NCBI GenBank assembly: GCA_963555705.1
Contig: OY743179.1
Span: forward strand, 16,686,692 to 16,750,691
DNA from: Ligustrum vulgare
Taxonomy: Eukaryota > Streptophyta > Magnoliopsida > Lamiales > Oleaceae
DNA length: 64,000 nucleotides
Direction of reading: 5' to 3'
Every line of letters begins with the position of its first letter. The first letter of the stretch is position 1. A model generated the notes under the pieces. That model was not told the DNA's origin and searched no databases. It was given only the letters and a program-made list of their open reading frames with translations. Made by a program: the position numbers and the translations under genes. This document shows positions 11,261 to 22,492 of this stretch, in pieces.

Positions 11261-11885
11261 ACACAGTAAAGTTCAGTGAAATGGATGTACTTGAGAAACA
11301 TTATAATGGCCTGGTAACAATGTTTCAAAAGGAAATTTAAAACTTTGCCAAACCCCCCATATTAAAGATTGTCACCATCTTTAATAACAAGATTTCCTGA
11401 ATCCAGGAGCACCAGTTCTGGCCGGGAAGCAGGTTGTGCAACAATTTCAAAGCTAATAGAGTTCTCAAGGTATAACGAGTTGTATAATCGAAATTGACAA
11501 TTGCAACGTACCTTGAATGTGGATATACTTGGTGAAAATCAGAGGCTTCAGCTGAGATTTGCGGACAAATCTTGACTTTGAAACCAAGAAATTAATAGAA
11601 ATATCAAAATCTCAAATATTCAATTGATTTCGTGTTGAGTTGGTCCCAATACTCTTGTATGTCAAATGAAAGAGTGAATTTTTTAACGTAATTTATTTGG
11701 ATTGATAAAACGCTGTGAAATAGATTGATACTGCAATATGGGATAATTCGGAAAGTGATAAACTCCATTAAGGTCAGTGAAAGAAATCAGGGAGTGAGAA
11801 TTTCTCAATGTCCGTTATTATAAATGTTTTAATTTTAAATTTTTAAAAATATATTCTATATATGCAAATATTTGGGTCTGGTACT
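11261..11885. other. Spacer without recognisable genes
   Basis: There is no supported frame. The solo-LTR target duplication GCTAT begins at 11886. Confidence 0.5.
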
Positions 11886-11890
11886 GCTAT

Positions 11891-13457
11891 TGATAAGTGT
11901 ATTTTATACACTTATTTATCTGTCGAAATTAGGATATTATTTTGTTTTTCTCGAATAAATTCTACTTAGTTTGTGTTTATTTGTCATTATTTCAGGTTTT
12001 ATCCTAAAATCAAGAAAAGTAAGGAATTGAAGCAAATACATAATAATGGGATGAAAAGTGGAGTTAATTGAAGACGTTTTGAAACTCAAGGGCTTAATTG
12101 CACAATTGAAGACTCAATGGCCAACTTAGTTTATTTAAAAGAATTGAGATGCTTAAAAGATAATTTATTTTATTTGGGCTTAGGGTTGAATTTTGTATAT
12201 ATATATAAACATAGCATTGCTGAAAAAAAAAAGGGGGAGTTTTCTGTGTGAGCAGCCGAGAAAAGAAAAATAGACAAAGCAGAATAAGAGGTCAGCCGTG
12301 TGTGATAAAGAGGAGGAGCCGACATTTAGTGTAGATATAGGAGAAAAAGTGAGATTAAGGCTGGTGGTGTGAGTGGAAGGAATTAATTAATTGGAAGAGT
12401 CTTGGGGGATTTATTAATTGGAGGAAGGAACCAGAGAATTGACGGTTGTGCAAGGAATTAAAAGTGGAGGAAGGCCTAAAGTGGTGATTCTTATCTTTGA
12501 TATACAGATATATACAAAGGAGGCAGATTGGTCGTTGGGGTGAGAATTAATTGGGATTATTCTGAGAGCTGCTGGGTACAGCCGAGAGCCGAGAGAACAA
12601 AGAAAAAAGGAGGCCATGTTTGGATTTCAACTACTTAAACTCCGGGTTTTGTTCACATTATTTATTGCTTTTTATTCCACAAACATGAGTAGCTAAATTA
12701 TAATCGGGATTAACGATTTGGATTTAATGTTTTTAGTTTAATTTTGATTCTCAAGTTGGTGCTTTAATTTCATGTATTGATTTTATTATTGCGTTTAATG
12801 TTTGAATTGCTTGATCACCAATTCATGAATTAATGGTTATTTTCATAATCCGAGATGTGAGTTAACAATTAGATCACGTAATAAAATCCGACAATTTCAA
12901 CAAAAAGATAGAAATATGAATTTGTGGTTGCATGTGGTCACTTATGAATTCCTAGGAAATTTAATGCATTTAGCTAAGGAGAACTCTGACCCGCTATAGA
13001 GATACATGGTTGACTTAGTTAAATAGGGCTAATTTGAACTCGAGAGAGGTAAATTAAATATATGCGTGAATTCGATCAAATACAATTTTAGAAAACAACT
13101 TGAGATGAGAAATTAAGTTAGAACGTTATTTCAAAATCGTTAGTCCCGATATTCATTCAATTGTTTAAAATCCACCACGTTTATTTCTTGCTTTCGTTAA
13201 TTGTTTTTAATTTAAGTTGTTATTTTCATTTTAACTGAATTGTTTATTTAATTGATGTCCAATTATTTGTCGTTTTTGTTTTTAGTATTTTGCAATTTAT
13301 TTTCTTAGTTAGTTTTGGTTTTTGTCTAGGAATTCTATATTCGAAGTAAATTTATAGCGAATTAAATAGTCTTCGTGGGATCGACAACTCGAACTCAAAA
13401 GTCCACTTTTACTACTTGTTAGCGATATCGTACACTTGCGATATTTCAACACCAACA
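11891..13457. mobile_element. Solo LTR, 1,567 bp, probable Ty3/gypsy
   Basis: The sequence runs from TGATAAGTG to ACCAACA, with TG...CA ends, and is flanked by perfect 5-bp duplications GCTAT (11886-11890 and 13458-13462). There is no internal region and no second LTR, so it is the product of recombination between two LTRs. A TATATATATAAAC box near 12200 would drive plus-sense transcription. The closing segment (GGGATCGACAACTCG, then CACTTGCGATA) resembles Tat/Athila-type LTR ends. That family call is from memory and tentative, while the LTR structure is clear. Confidence 0.85.
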
Positions 13458-13462
13458 GCTAT

Positions 13463-14436
13463 AAATCCAAATGTAGAGAATAGAGGGTAATAATGGGCCT
13501 AATTACCCATCTCGAATGTCGCGTGCGTACACACAAATTAAAAATAAATAAAAAATGAAGATCAAGTTGTTGCAATTATAATGGGTTAGGGACCAATCTC
13601 CAAATTCCCTTAAAATTAACACTTCGTTCTTTAACATGTTTATAAATCAATTTACAAAACAATTTTCAAACTACTTTTTAATCATATACATTTTTTTTAC
13701 TTTTTAATCATATACATTTTTTTGAACCAAACAATTTTTTATCACATATTTTACTTCAAAACAATAAAATTTTATTTATAAATAGAATCTAAACTATCAA
13801 TCATAGCAATGGTCAAATTCTTGACTCGCAAATTTTTACTCACCCCCATGATAAATTGATAATTATTTATGGTTATTAATTATTATACAATGTAGGCCCT
13901 CATTTTCAATAAATAATGAATACTGAGCTCTAATTGGATTAAACTTCGAGATAGATTTATAGCAGTAGTCCGCAGCCTATTCATAAATTTGCTTTTAAGC
14001 CCCTGTTGTATTTTTTTAACAAACGAAAGCATTCAGTTTTGTAACAAGGAAGTGCCCTAGTAATGGAGAAAATCACTATTTGGAAGTCTATAATTCCAAA
14101 AATCTTTATTCAAGCTTAGATTCAAGCTATAACCTTCGAGTTCCAGATCTTCAGAAGTCGACGCATATAATATAATAAACTTGCAAAGAATCTCTAAAAG
14201 ATTTTCATTTAAGCTCGGGTTTTCAGTCGCATGCTGCAGAAATAGAGTTTTCAGAAGAAATGCTGGTTGAGAATTCTAGTCCGTGCATTATGAAGTTAGT
14301 AAAATAGTATATGTACCAGAAATTAAAGTAGTACTCGTAAACGTACCATCACATACCAAAAGAAGTATAAAATTTCATCGTGCAATTGAAGTTGAATGAG
14401 GTAATCAGGTACATATTCTTCTAAACAACTAAGGAT
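13463..14436. other. Gene 3' flank with repeat remnants
   Basis: There are no coding exons. A stretch near 13630-13780 contains TTTATAAATC, TTTTTAATCATATACATTTT (twice) and related words. It belongs to the same small repeat family as 14557-14690. Confidence 0.45.
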
Positions 14437-17400
14437 TTATTTCTTATTACGAATATTTTTTTTCTGGACAGTCGTTTTCTTCTTGGCAGTTGCTTTCTTC
14501 TTTGAATTTTTGAACCCCATTCCAATCTCCTGTCAGCAAATTGAACATAAAGCTTTGGTTTGGTAAACTGTTTATAAACAAGTATATAAATAACACATTT
14601 ACTCAAACAACTTTTCAACCACGTATTTTACCTCGATAACATCACATTCTTTATTTATAAACAAATTTTTTTTATCAAACGGAAGTCACAATCTAATTTA
14701 CGATGCTAGAATAACTGATTCTCAATGTCATAAGCCCACAGTAATTCATCAAATGGCGAATTCACCATAGAAAAGTTTGCCAGGCAAGATCTTTTCTAGC
14801 ACAAACCACGACAATGTTCATTCTCTAACCATTTAGAAACTAAGCTGGAAACATGTAGGGAAAGAAAAATGAAAATAGTCTTGTGATGATGCCTCAAACC
14901 AATGAAAAAATAAGACAATGAAGCAGAACTACATGGCAAGAAGGATAAGCAACCAAGAATATATGAAAAGGCGCCATCATATGGTACCTTTCTATACTGG
15001 CGATAAGCAATTTGACCCCTCAACTCCTGCCCACTTTTGTTCACATAAACCTGATAATGATTTAACAATTTGATTAGTAATACGGTTGGTAACACACACA
15101 CACACACAGAGCAGTGGATTACTTTGGAAGTATCAAGTTTTAAAAAAGGAAAAGAGAACATAAATTACTGAAATGTGTTTTAGACTGACATATATTGACA
15201 TGTACAACATGAAATTCAACTTACTCTTTGCCCGTCTGTGCCTGTGTACCAGCCAGCAGACGTACCAACAGCATGTACCCTTCTTCTACCAGCATCTTTT
15301 GGATTTCCAGCACAACTTTTAGGATTCACCCAGTTTTCAGATTCTTGTGAGATCTCGCCTACACAGGGCTTATTTAAATTTCTTTGCGCCCTTGCAGAGT
15401 TTGTTCCAACATTGTGGTTCTTAGTTGTTTGTTTTGAGCTTTCTCCATGACTAAATTGGCCCCTACACGACAAAAAATTGCACATACTTGAATGAGAACT
15501 CAAAGGAAAGGTCTACAAGTTATAAAGCATTGTATTAAATCATTACATGTAATCAATAACTGATGCATTCTGCTGCCTGAAACCTTGGGAGTTCCCTGCT
15601 CCTAAAGGAAAGAAATGGGGCAGACGATCATGAACTAGTTTCTGGATCCTAGGATCCTCGTGGAAAAAATAGCGATGAGCAGGAGGAAAAGAAGCCGCAT
15701 CTGCTTGTTGCTCGTTGTATTTGTTAAAAATTTGTGGTGAGTCCTTGTTTTCATTTTGTGTTTTGCCCTTATCTTTCACAGATCCAGAGTATTCTTTACA
15801 GACCTCATCAAGAACGGGTGTAGGAACGTGAAAACTTTTCTCTGAGCAGAAATCTTTCCAGAAGTCTTCAGTTTTAGATGCTTTTGTTGTCTTCTGCTTA
15901 CTTAAAGCTGCGCTTTGCTTGTGATTTGATTGGCAATTCTTCAAAGGTGAATTTGAATGGTTTGCTTCTTTGCTCACATCTTCAATGGCAGAAGGATCAT
16001 CAGAATCAGAATCGGTCAATCGGAACCTTCTAAGAGGACTGACAGTTAACTTGGGAAAGATCAATTTGCTAGCGCCTGTTTCCACATTTACAGAAGCCGA
16101 AGCACTTGAACCCTCTTTCTTTTTTGATTTCTGTTCACTTGAAAAGTGTGGTTTCAAAACCCCAGGCCGACGAAATAGGAACTTCGAGTTGCTAGACGCA
16201 GAATTTGTCCGAAGATCACCTGCGATTTCAAAATTGAAAAGAAAAAGCAATTTGGTGACAGTAAGTAATTATTATGGATAATTCTAGTTATACAAAATGG
16301 AGATGACAAAATTGTTTACACCCTCTCACATGGAGAGGAGCCCACAAATATTTTATTGTATGTGGGTCTCTTTCCATGTGCGGTGTGTAAACCATTTTGT
16401 TATCCATTTTGTACATGTAGCATGTTCCAATTGTTGGGTATTTGACCCAAATTAATCAAGTGCCTAGTGAAACATAATGAGTGCCTAGTTGAAACAAAGG
16501 ATGGTGGAGCTAATTATGGTATTTGAATGATAATTAGTCTTGACTAATTATGATGTCTTTGAATGATAATTAGTCTTGACTAATTATGATGTCTTTGAAT
16601 GATGATTAGTTTGACTAATCATAATGTTTTGGTGTTAAGAGAATTTTTCATGTAGAATTCTCTCTATAAATAGAGAAGGAATTCAAGGAAGAGATACACC
16701 ACCACAAACATATTAGAGAGTGCTAATTAGTGTCACATTGTGATCAAAGAGAGAAAATTGTGAGCCTAGCATATTGTGAAGTTTCTTGTAACTCTTTGTA
16801 GTGTAAGTCAAAGGGTAGAAATTATATGTGGTAAAGCTCGTTTGTTGTATTTTCTCCGTGGTCTGTGGGATTGGGTTGGTGAGTGAAAGTCTATATATTT
16901 GTAACAATTTAATATATAGTGAAAAGCTTTGGCGAGGGTCCGTGGACGTAGGCATTTTGCTGAACCACGTAAATTTCTGTGTTCGTATTTATTTTCTTGT
17001 TTGCTTATTTTATTTTGAACATCGAAAGATCCTGTGGGAAAATTAAAGTGGGAATCGACGTGTCGAAATTCCCAACAAGTGGTATCAGAGCTACAGGTGG
17101 TTCAAATAATTTGAAGCAAAAGAAAATATGTCTGTCAAGTACGATGTGGAGAAATTTGACGGGAGAATCAATTTTGGCTTGTGGCAGGTACAAGTCAAGG
17201 ATGTCTTGATTCAGGCGGGTCTGCACAAAGCTTTGAAGGGAAAACCAACTGAGAGTTCTGACAAAGAAATTGAATCCAGCAAGACTGATGAAGATTGGGA
17301 AGATTTGGATTTGAAAGCTGCTAGTACAATACGACTTTGTTTGGCCAAGAATGTTCTTGCAAATATTCATGGGATATCTGCTGCTAAGGAACTTTGGGAG

Positions 17401-19657
17401 AAACTGGAAGAGTTGTATCAAACGAAGAACTTGTCAAATCGCTTGTATCTGAAGGAACAGTTTCATTCGTTGAGAATGAGCGCAGGTACAAAAATCTCTG
17501 ACCATCTTAGTGTTCTTAACGGGATTGTTTCTGAACTGGAATCTATTGGAGTCAAAGTTGAAGATGAGGATAAAGCGTTGCGGCTCATCTGGTCTCTTCC
17601 ATCCACGTTTGAGCACATCAAGCCGATTTTGATGTACGGGAAAGAAACGGTGGATTTTGCTGAAGTTACAAGTAAATTGATCTCTGAAGAGCGGCGATTA
17701 GGTGGAGACGATAATTCATCTAATAATAATTTGCTTGTTACTGAAAAGTGGAAGAGAGGGAACTCCATGAAGAAGAAGGTGACATGTTGGAACTGTGGTC
17801 AATCCGGGCACGTGAGAAGAAATTGTCCAAAAGGTGGAGCGGACTCGACGAACTGCTCGAAGGACAATGCGACTCTCCTGGTGGAGGGTGGTGATGATGT
17901 ACTCTGAGTAAGATGGGACATCCTCATGGCATGATATCAGTTGCCATGATAGAGGATGTGTTCTTACTGGCACGGGTACTGTGTTCGCATACAGCATTGG
18001 TTTGGTTTAGATGCAAGGTATGTGGTTTAATTTATGTCGATGGCTGATGAACTTCCAAGGAGAACCAAACATGGGAGTTGCACCATAAATTTCAGCAATT
18101 TTGTTTCGACATGGGCCGATGAAATTCTCGGAGTTCGTTGATAATTCTGAGTGATTATACTCATATGGTGGAGTATGGGACTGTCAAAGTGGAAAAATGC
18201 TTGTCTGTTACCCAATATTTGAATTTGGTTTTGGCTTGGACGAATTTGTGTCAAGGTGGAGATTGTTGGGTATTTGACCCAAATTAATCAAGTGCCTAGT
18301 GAAATATAATGAGTGCCTAGTTGAAACAAAGGATGGTGGAGCTAATTATGGTATTTGAATGATAATTAGTCTTGACTAATTATGATGTCTTTGAATGATA
18401 ATTAGTCTTGACTAATTATGATGTCTTGGAATGATGATTAGTTTGACTAATCATGATGTTTTGGTGTTAAGAGAATTTTTCATGTAGAATTCTCTCTATA
18501 AATAGAGAAGGAATTCAAGGAAGAGATACACCACCACAAACATATTAGAGAGTGCTAATTAGTGTCACATTGTGATCAAAGAGAGAAAATTGTGAGCCTA
18601 GCATATTGTGAAGTTTCTTGTAACTCTTTGTAGTGTAAGTCAAAGGGTAGAAATTATATGTGGTAAAGCTCGTTTGTTGTATTTTCTCCGTGGTCTGTGG
18701 GATTGGGTTGGTGAGTGAAAGTCTATATATTTGTAACAATTTAATATATAGTGAAAAGTTTTGGCGAGGGTTCGTGGACGTAGGCATTTTGCTGAACCAA
18801 GTAAATTTCTGTGTTCGTATTTATTTTCTTGTTTACTTATTTTATTTTGAACATCGAAAGATCCTGTGGGAAAATTAAAGTGGGAATCGACGTGTCGAAA
18901 TTCCCAACACCAATTATTATACTGATCGAATGTTCCTAATCCAATTTATTCGCCCTTTTCATTGGTTTTCAAAACTACGATAAATCATTTTACACGTAAA
19001 GTTTAGAGATAACTAGTTACAGATGAGCAAGTGCAAAATCATGGGCCATTTACAAATTTTATATGCAGCAGAGTACAGTATCAAATCAAAATATATGAAA
19101 GCAGCACTTTTGGCCCATAGTCAAGATATGATATATAAAGGGCATCAGATTGCCATGAGCATCAAACTTGTGCTTAGCATTTTTTGAGGTTCTCACGAAC
19201 ATTAAATGTCTTTTGCGTATCAATAGACACTCACAATGACAAATTTGAAAGTGCAAAATCACATTTGGTTCAACAGTTACTGTAGCATTTCAATTTCTTC
19301 AAACGAAAGCTTAAACAAAGACAAAATTGAACTTCTTATACCAGATGGCCTATCCTCTTCGGAAGAGAAATCCTCAATCTCATCATCAATATTGCACCAG
19401 GTATTCTTCTTGGGCTTTACCTTTTCCTCCAAAACCTTCGGCCCGCGCCGGAGCCTTTTGTGAACCCGAGGCGGGTCCGGGACAGGGACCTTCACCGGTG
19501 ATTCAAAATCATCGTCCTCTTCTTTGATTGGCTGGAGATTGGAAGTGATGAATGGAAATGCAGCTCGATGGGGAGCAGGGTCGGGTCCAGGACCCGAATC
19601 GAGGTCAAAATCATGCCCTAGGGAGAACGAGGGAGGTTCGAAATCAAAATCGGCCAT
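14437..19657 (-). CDS. Conserved plant protein of unknown function, 460 aa, five exons
   Basis: The exons (minus strand) are 19657-19342, 16219-15547, 15462-15225, 15050-14988 and 14529-14437, all with GT..AG introns and matching phases, 1,383 nt in total. The protein starts MADFDFEPPSFSLGHDFDLD, an acidic, Pro-rich N-terminus. The middle is Ser/Lys-rich and low in complexity. A conserved-looking block near residue 270 includes EDFWKDF and HRYFFHEDPRIQKLVHDRLP. The C-terminus has a compact motif, GWYTGTDGQRVYVNKSGQEL then AYRQYRK, followed by a Lys-rich tail (KKKATAKKK) that could be a nuclear localisation signal. I do not recognise a named family and infer only a probable nuclear protein. 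Intron 1 (3.1 kb) holds an LTR retrotransposon (16432-18909, opposite strand) and a MITE. All junctions remain intact, so the gene is probably still functional. Confidence 0.82.
14557..14690. repeat. Small repeat of the TTTATAAACAA family
   Basis: The sequence runs from GTTTATAAACAAG to TTTATAAACAAAT and contains CAACTTTTCAACCACGTATT. A similar copy lies at about 53065-53190, with weaker ones near 2270-2390, 13630-13780 and 48350-48470. It behaves like a short MITE. Part of it lies close to the last exon of the gene. Confidence 0.5.
16291..16413. mobile_element. Foldback MITE, 123 bp
   Basis: It starts TACAAAATGGAGATGACAAA and ends in the imperfect reverse complement, TTTTGTTATCCATTTTGTA. 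The arms of about 55 bp cover nearly the whole element, including the paired segments around GAGCCCAC and GTGGGTCTC. It lies in intron 1 of the five-exon gene, just beside the retrotransposon. Confidence 0.75.
16432..17077 (+). repeat. 5' LTR of retrotransposon copy 2
   Basis: The TATA box TATAAATAG is at 16665-16673. Homology to copy 1 begins at about 16740 (GTGATCAAAGAGAG) and runs to 17077. Upstream, only the first 20 or so bases match. Confidence 0.95.
16528..16625 (+). repeat. Triplicated palindromic motif in U3
   Basis: Three units of about 36 bp are built on TAATTAGTCTTGACTAATTA, itself nearly palindromic, separated by TGATGTCTTTGAATGA. They lie 40-135 bp upstream of the LTR TATA box, so they could bind a dimeric transcription factor. 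The array is repeated in the 3' LTR from about 18360. Confidence 0.8.
17080..17091 (+). other. tRNA-iMet primer binding site
   Basis: TGGTATCAGAGC lies two bases inside the 5' LTR, in the same arrangement as in copy 1. Confidence 0.92.
17128..17907 (+). CDS. Retrotransposon Gag with CCHC zinc knuckle
   Basis: The intact 259-aa Gag has the Copia-type gag domain over roughly residues 1-190 and the zinc knuckle CWNCGQSGHVRRNC near residue 218. Compared with the other copy it keeps the three residues around EDWEDLDL and differs at a modest number of positions. The C-terminus ends LLVEGGDDVL with no protease motif, and no pol frame follows before the 3' LTR. Preservation of both gag frames suggests either very recent spread or selection on Gag. 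Confidence 0.92.
   Translation: MSVKYDVEKFDGRINFGLWQVQVKDVLIQAGLHKALKGKPTESSDKEIESSKTDEDWEDLDLKAASTIRLCLAKNVLANIHGISAAKELWEKLEELYQTKNLSNRLYLKEQFHSLRMSAGTKISDHLSVLNGIVSELESIGVKVEDEDKALRLIWSLPSTFEHIKPILMYGKETVDFAEVTSKLISEERRLGGDDNSSNNNLLVTEKWKRGNSMKKKVTCWNCGQSGHVRRNCPKGGADSTNCSKDNATLLVEGGDDVL
18264..18909 (+). repeat. 3' LTR of retrotransposon copy 2
   Basis: This is a direct repeat of 16432-17077 with about seven substitutions and no length change. The TATA box is at 18497-18505. Confidence 0.95.
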
Positions 19658-19832
19658 ATGGGGAAAAAATCAGTGGGCTTGGGATGCTTGTTTTGAAGGT
19701 GAAATCAGAGAGATTTGTTAGAATTTCCGATTTCTGCATTGGAATTTTACTGATTTGTGCCAAGAATTTAAAATGCGCGCCTAAGCTCGAGGAACAAGGA
19801 TTTTGGCTTGGGTGTTAATCTGGTGGAATTTA

Positions 19833-20007
19833 ACCCCTGTTTGATATATATAGTTTTTGATAAAAAATTGGGTTTTGAAAATCTAATAGTTAAAAAGTAA
19901 TTTGAAAAGTAAAAAATTGTGAACTTGACTTTCTTGAATGATTGATATTAATTACTGTAGAAAAAAGTTATATTTTTTATGAAAAAGAATGAGGATCAAA
20001 CAAGGGC
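19833..20007. mobile_element. Tourist-like MITE, 175 bp
   Basis: The terminal inverted repeats are ACCCCTGTTTGAT and GCCCTTGTTTGAT, with TTA target duplications at 19830-19832 and 20008-20010, as for PIF/Harbinger elements. It lies about 175 bp upstream of the start codon of the five-exon gene, so it may be part of its promoter. Confidence 0.7.
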
Positions 20008-20010
20008 TTA

Positions 20011-20190
20011 GTTGTACACCCACCTTATTAACATCATTTATGAACCCTACTAATATAATTTGGGATAAATAGCACAATGGTCTCCAACCTTTGAAATTTA
20101 GTTATACACCCACCTTATTAACATCATTTATGAGATTTGACACTCCTACTAATATAATTTGGGATAAATAGCACAATGGTCCCCAATCTT
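20011..20190. repeat. 90-bp direct duplication at the foldback border
   Basis: Units beginning at 20011 and 20101 share CACCCACCTTATTAACATCA and TATAATTTGGGATAAATAGC. The duplication includes the target site and first 30 or so bases of the foldback element at 20162. The left end of that element is therefore present twice. Confidence 0.8.
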
Positions 20191-21577
20191 TGAATTTCTT
20201 GCGAAAATGGTCCCTACCGTCAGATTCCGTTAGTTTCCATTGTTAAAAACGTATAAATAGTACAAATGGTCCCTAACATTTGAGTTTCTTACAATAATAG
20301 TCCTTAAGTTATTAAAGTCATGTTTGGCATATTTAGTTTGTAACATCCAAACGTTTGGCGTATTTAGTCTCTAACATATTAAGTCCACATACATTTGGCG
20401 TATTTAGTCCCTAACTTATTAAGTCCCTATTTCTGATCAATTATTTCAAATAATGTGGTTTGTAATTGTAATTTTTTAAAGAATTTGCTGTTAAAAAGTA
20501 AAAAAAAATTATATTTATTTGTAGATCATTTTATTGATAGAATGTGTGGTTGAAAACGAGTTTTTAAAAAAAATAAAATTTATTCTGAATTTCTAACGTG
20601 CACAATAAAATATTTAACAAAAATTCACCGCATTAATATTTCAACTAATTAATAAAAAAAATCATGAAACATAAACAAACAAATACATTGGACATCATTT
20701 TAGGAATTGAATAACAAATATATTTTTATCAATTCTACTTTCGATTTCTATTTTCAATTTTAAGAATCGATCGATTTGAAATTAAGTTTGGATAATTTGG
20801 GTTAAAAAGTAAGATTTTTTTAATTTATGCATAAATTAAAAAAAATATTAATACAATGTGAGGAAGAAAACGAGTTTTAAAAAAATGAAATTTTGAAAAT
20901 CGATATTAATCGGTTCTCAAAATCGAAAATCGAAAATAGAACTGATAAAAACATATTTATTATTCAATTCCTAAAATGATGTCCGATGTATTTGTTTGTT
21001 TATATTCTTTGAATCTATTTTTCTTTTTACCAATAAGTTGAACAGTAAATAGAGTGGATTTTTGTTAAATATTTTATTGTGCACTTTAAAAATTTAGAAT
21101 AAACTTTGTTTATTTGAAACTCATTTTCAACGATACATTCCATTAATAAAATAATCTACAAATAAGTTCATTTTTATTTATTTTTTTACTTTTTAATCAC
21201 AAATTCTTCAAAAAATTACAATTAAAAACCACATTATTTTAAATAATTGGTCTGAAATAGGGGCTTAATAAGTTAATATGTTAGGGACTAAATACGTCAA
21301 ACTTATAGGGACTTAATATGTTATGGACTAAATACGCCAATCGTTTGGAGGTTACAAACTAAATATATCAAACATGACTTTAATATGTTAGGAACTATTA
21401 TCGCAAGAAACTCAAAGATTATGGACCATTTGTGCTATTTACACATTTTTAACGGTGAAAACTAAAGGAATCTAATGGTAGGGATCATTTTCGTAACGTT
21501 TGAATGCCAAAATCTAGACGTTGGGGGCCATTTTCACGAGAAATCCAAAGGTTGGAGACCATTTGTGCTATTTACCC
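20162..21577. mobile_element. Long foldback element, 1,416 bp, probable Mutator type
   Basis: Nearly the whole element is one inverted repeat. The left arm starts GGATAAATAGCACAATGGTC and the right arm, read in reverse, starts GGGTAAATAGCACAAATGGT. The arms can be followed to a central palindrome, AATTTATGCATAAATT, near 20830, giving two imperfect arms of about 670-740 bp. The flanks carry a 9-bp duplication TATAATTTG (20153-20161 and 21578-21586), the size made by Mutator-type transposases. No coding frame is present. A transcript across it would fold into a very long double-stranded RNA. Confidence 0.85.
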
Positions 21578-21586
21578 TATAATTTG

Positions 21587-22487
21587 ATTATTATCATGTG
21601 AAGGTAAAAAAATCAGTTAAATATCATCTAATTTTAAAAAAAAAAAATCTTCTCAAATTTTGTAATAATAAAATTTCAAATGTTTTCCAGATTTTCCTCC
21701 CAATATTACGCAATTCGCACATCCATTCATTATCTCAATTCCCATCTCATATCTCTCTCTCTCTCTCTCGCAAAACACTATAGTATCTCAATGTTTTTCT
21801 CCACTCCTTTTCTTTGCACAAATTTCTTGATCTGTGTCAATCTTTTTCTTTTCTTTTTTTCATGTACTGATTTTTTTGTCACTGCTTAAATTTATAGAGA
21901 TTTGATAAATTTCTCTGACCATGGGAACAACATTTGTAGTCATTCCGCAAAGGGGTTCATCGTGGTAGTGATGACATATTCAAAGGCATTTTTGGAATTG
22001 TGTTTTCCATTGGAGGCGTTTTTTTTTTTTTTCCTTTTTCTTCCACTTCCTGGTGGTGGCGGTCCACTCAAAGGCTGAGAATGATAGTTCTTCCGTTTAT
22101 AGGTTAGAATGTAACAAAATTAGATATGGTTTGATTCTTTTGATTTCATTGTTTGAAATTTTCATGTATTGATTTTTGTTGGAACATAACAACATATTGA
22201 GATTGGATTTACAAGAACAGAGACCAACATATTGCATTATTTATCAAGAAATTTGAACCCAAGACTCATTTTTAACTCAAACAAGAGGATGAAGAAATAT
22301 CAAAGGCGGTAAAAAGGAAAATGGAGCTCGAAGATTTTTTTAGAATAATGGAATTTATGGAATGTACTGATGTCCTCTCTCATCTTGTGATTTTGAATAT
22401 TTGAATTGAATTTTCAGTTATGTTTCCTCTTTTGATGTAACTACAAATATTAATAAAGATTTTCTTATTCCAGTTTTATCTCACATG
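21587..22487. other. Spacer without recognisable genes
   Basis: This is AT-rich sequence with a short (CT)n tract near 21750. I found no supported exon. Confidence 0.5.
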
Positions 22488-22492
22488 TACAT

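Larger units (their letters stand above)
16432..18909 (+). mobile_element. Gag-only Copia-type LTR retrotransposon, copy 2
   Basis: The element is 2,478 bp, with two 646-bp LTRs (16432-17077, 18264-18909) that both run TGTTGGG...CCCAACA. It has a perfect target duplication CCAAT (16427-16431, 18910-18914), an initiator-Met primer site at 17080-17091 and a purine tract just before 18264. The internal region is only 1,186 bp: an intact gag plus about 350 bp without a long frame. I count about 7 differences between the LTRs (about 1.1%). It has inserted in intron 1 of the five-exon gene, in the antisense orientation. It is the same family as the copy at 5023-7448 except for the U3 segment. Confidence 0.95.
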
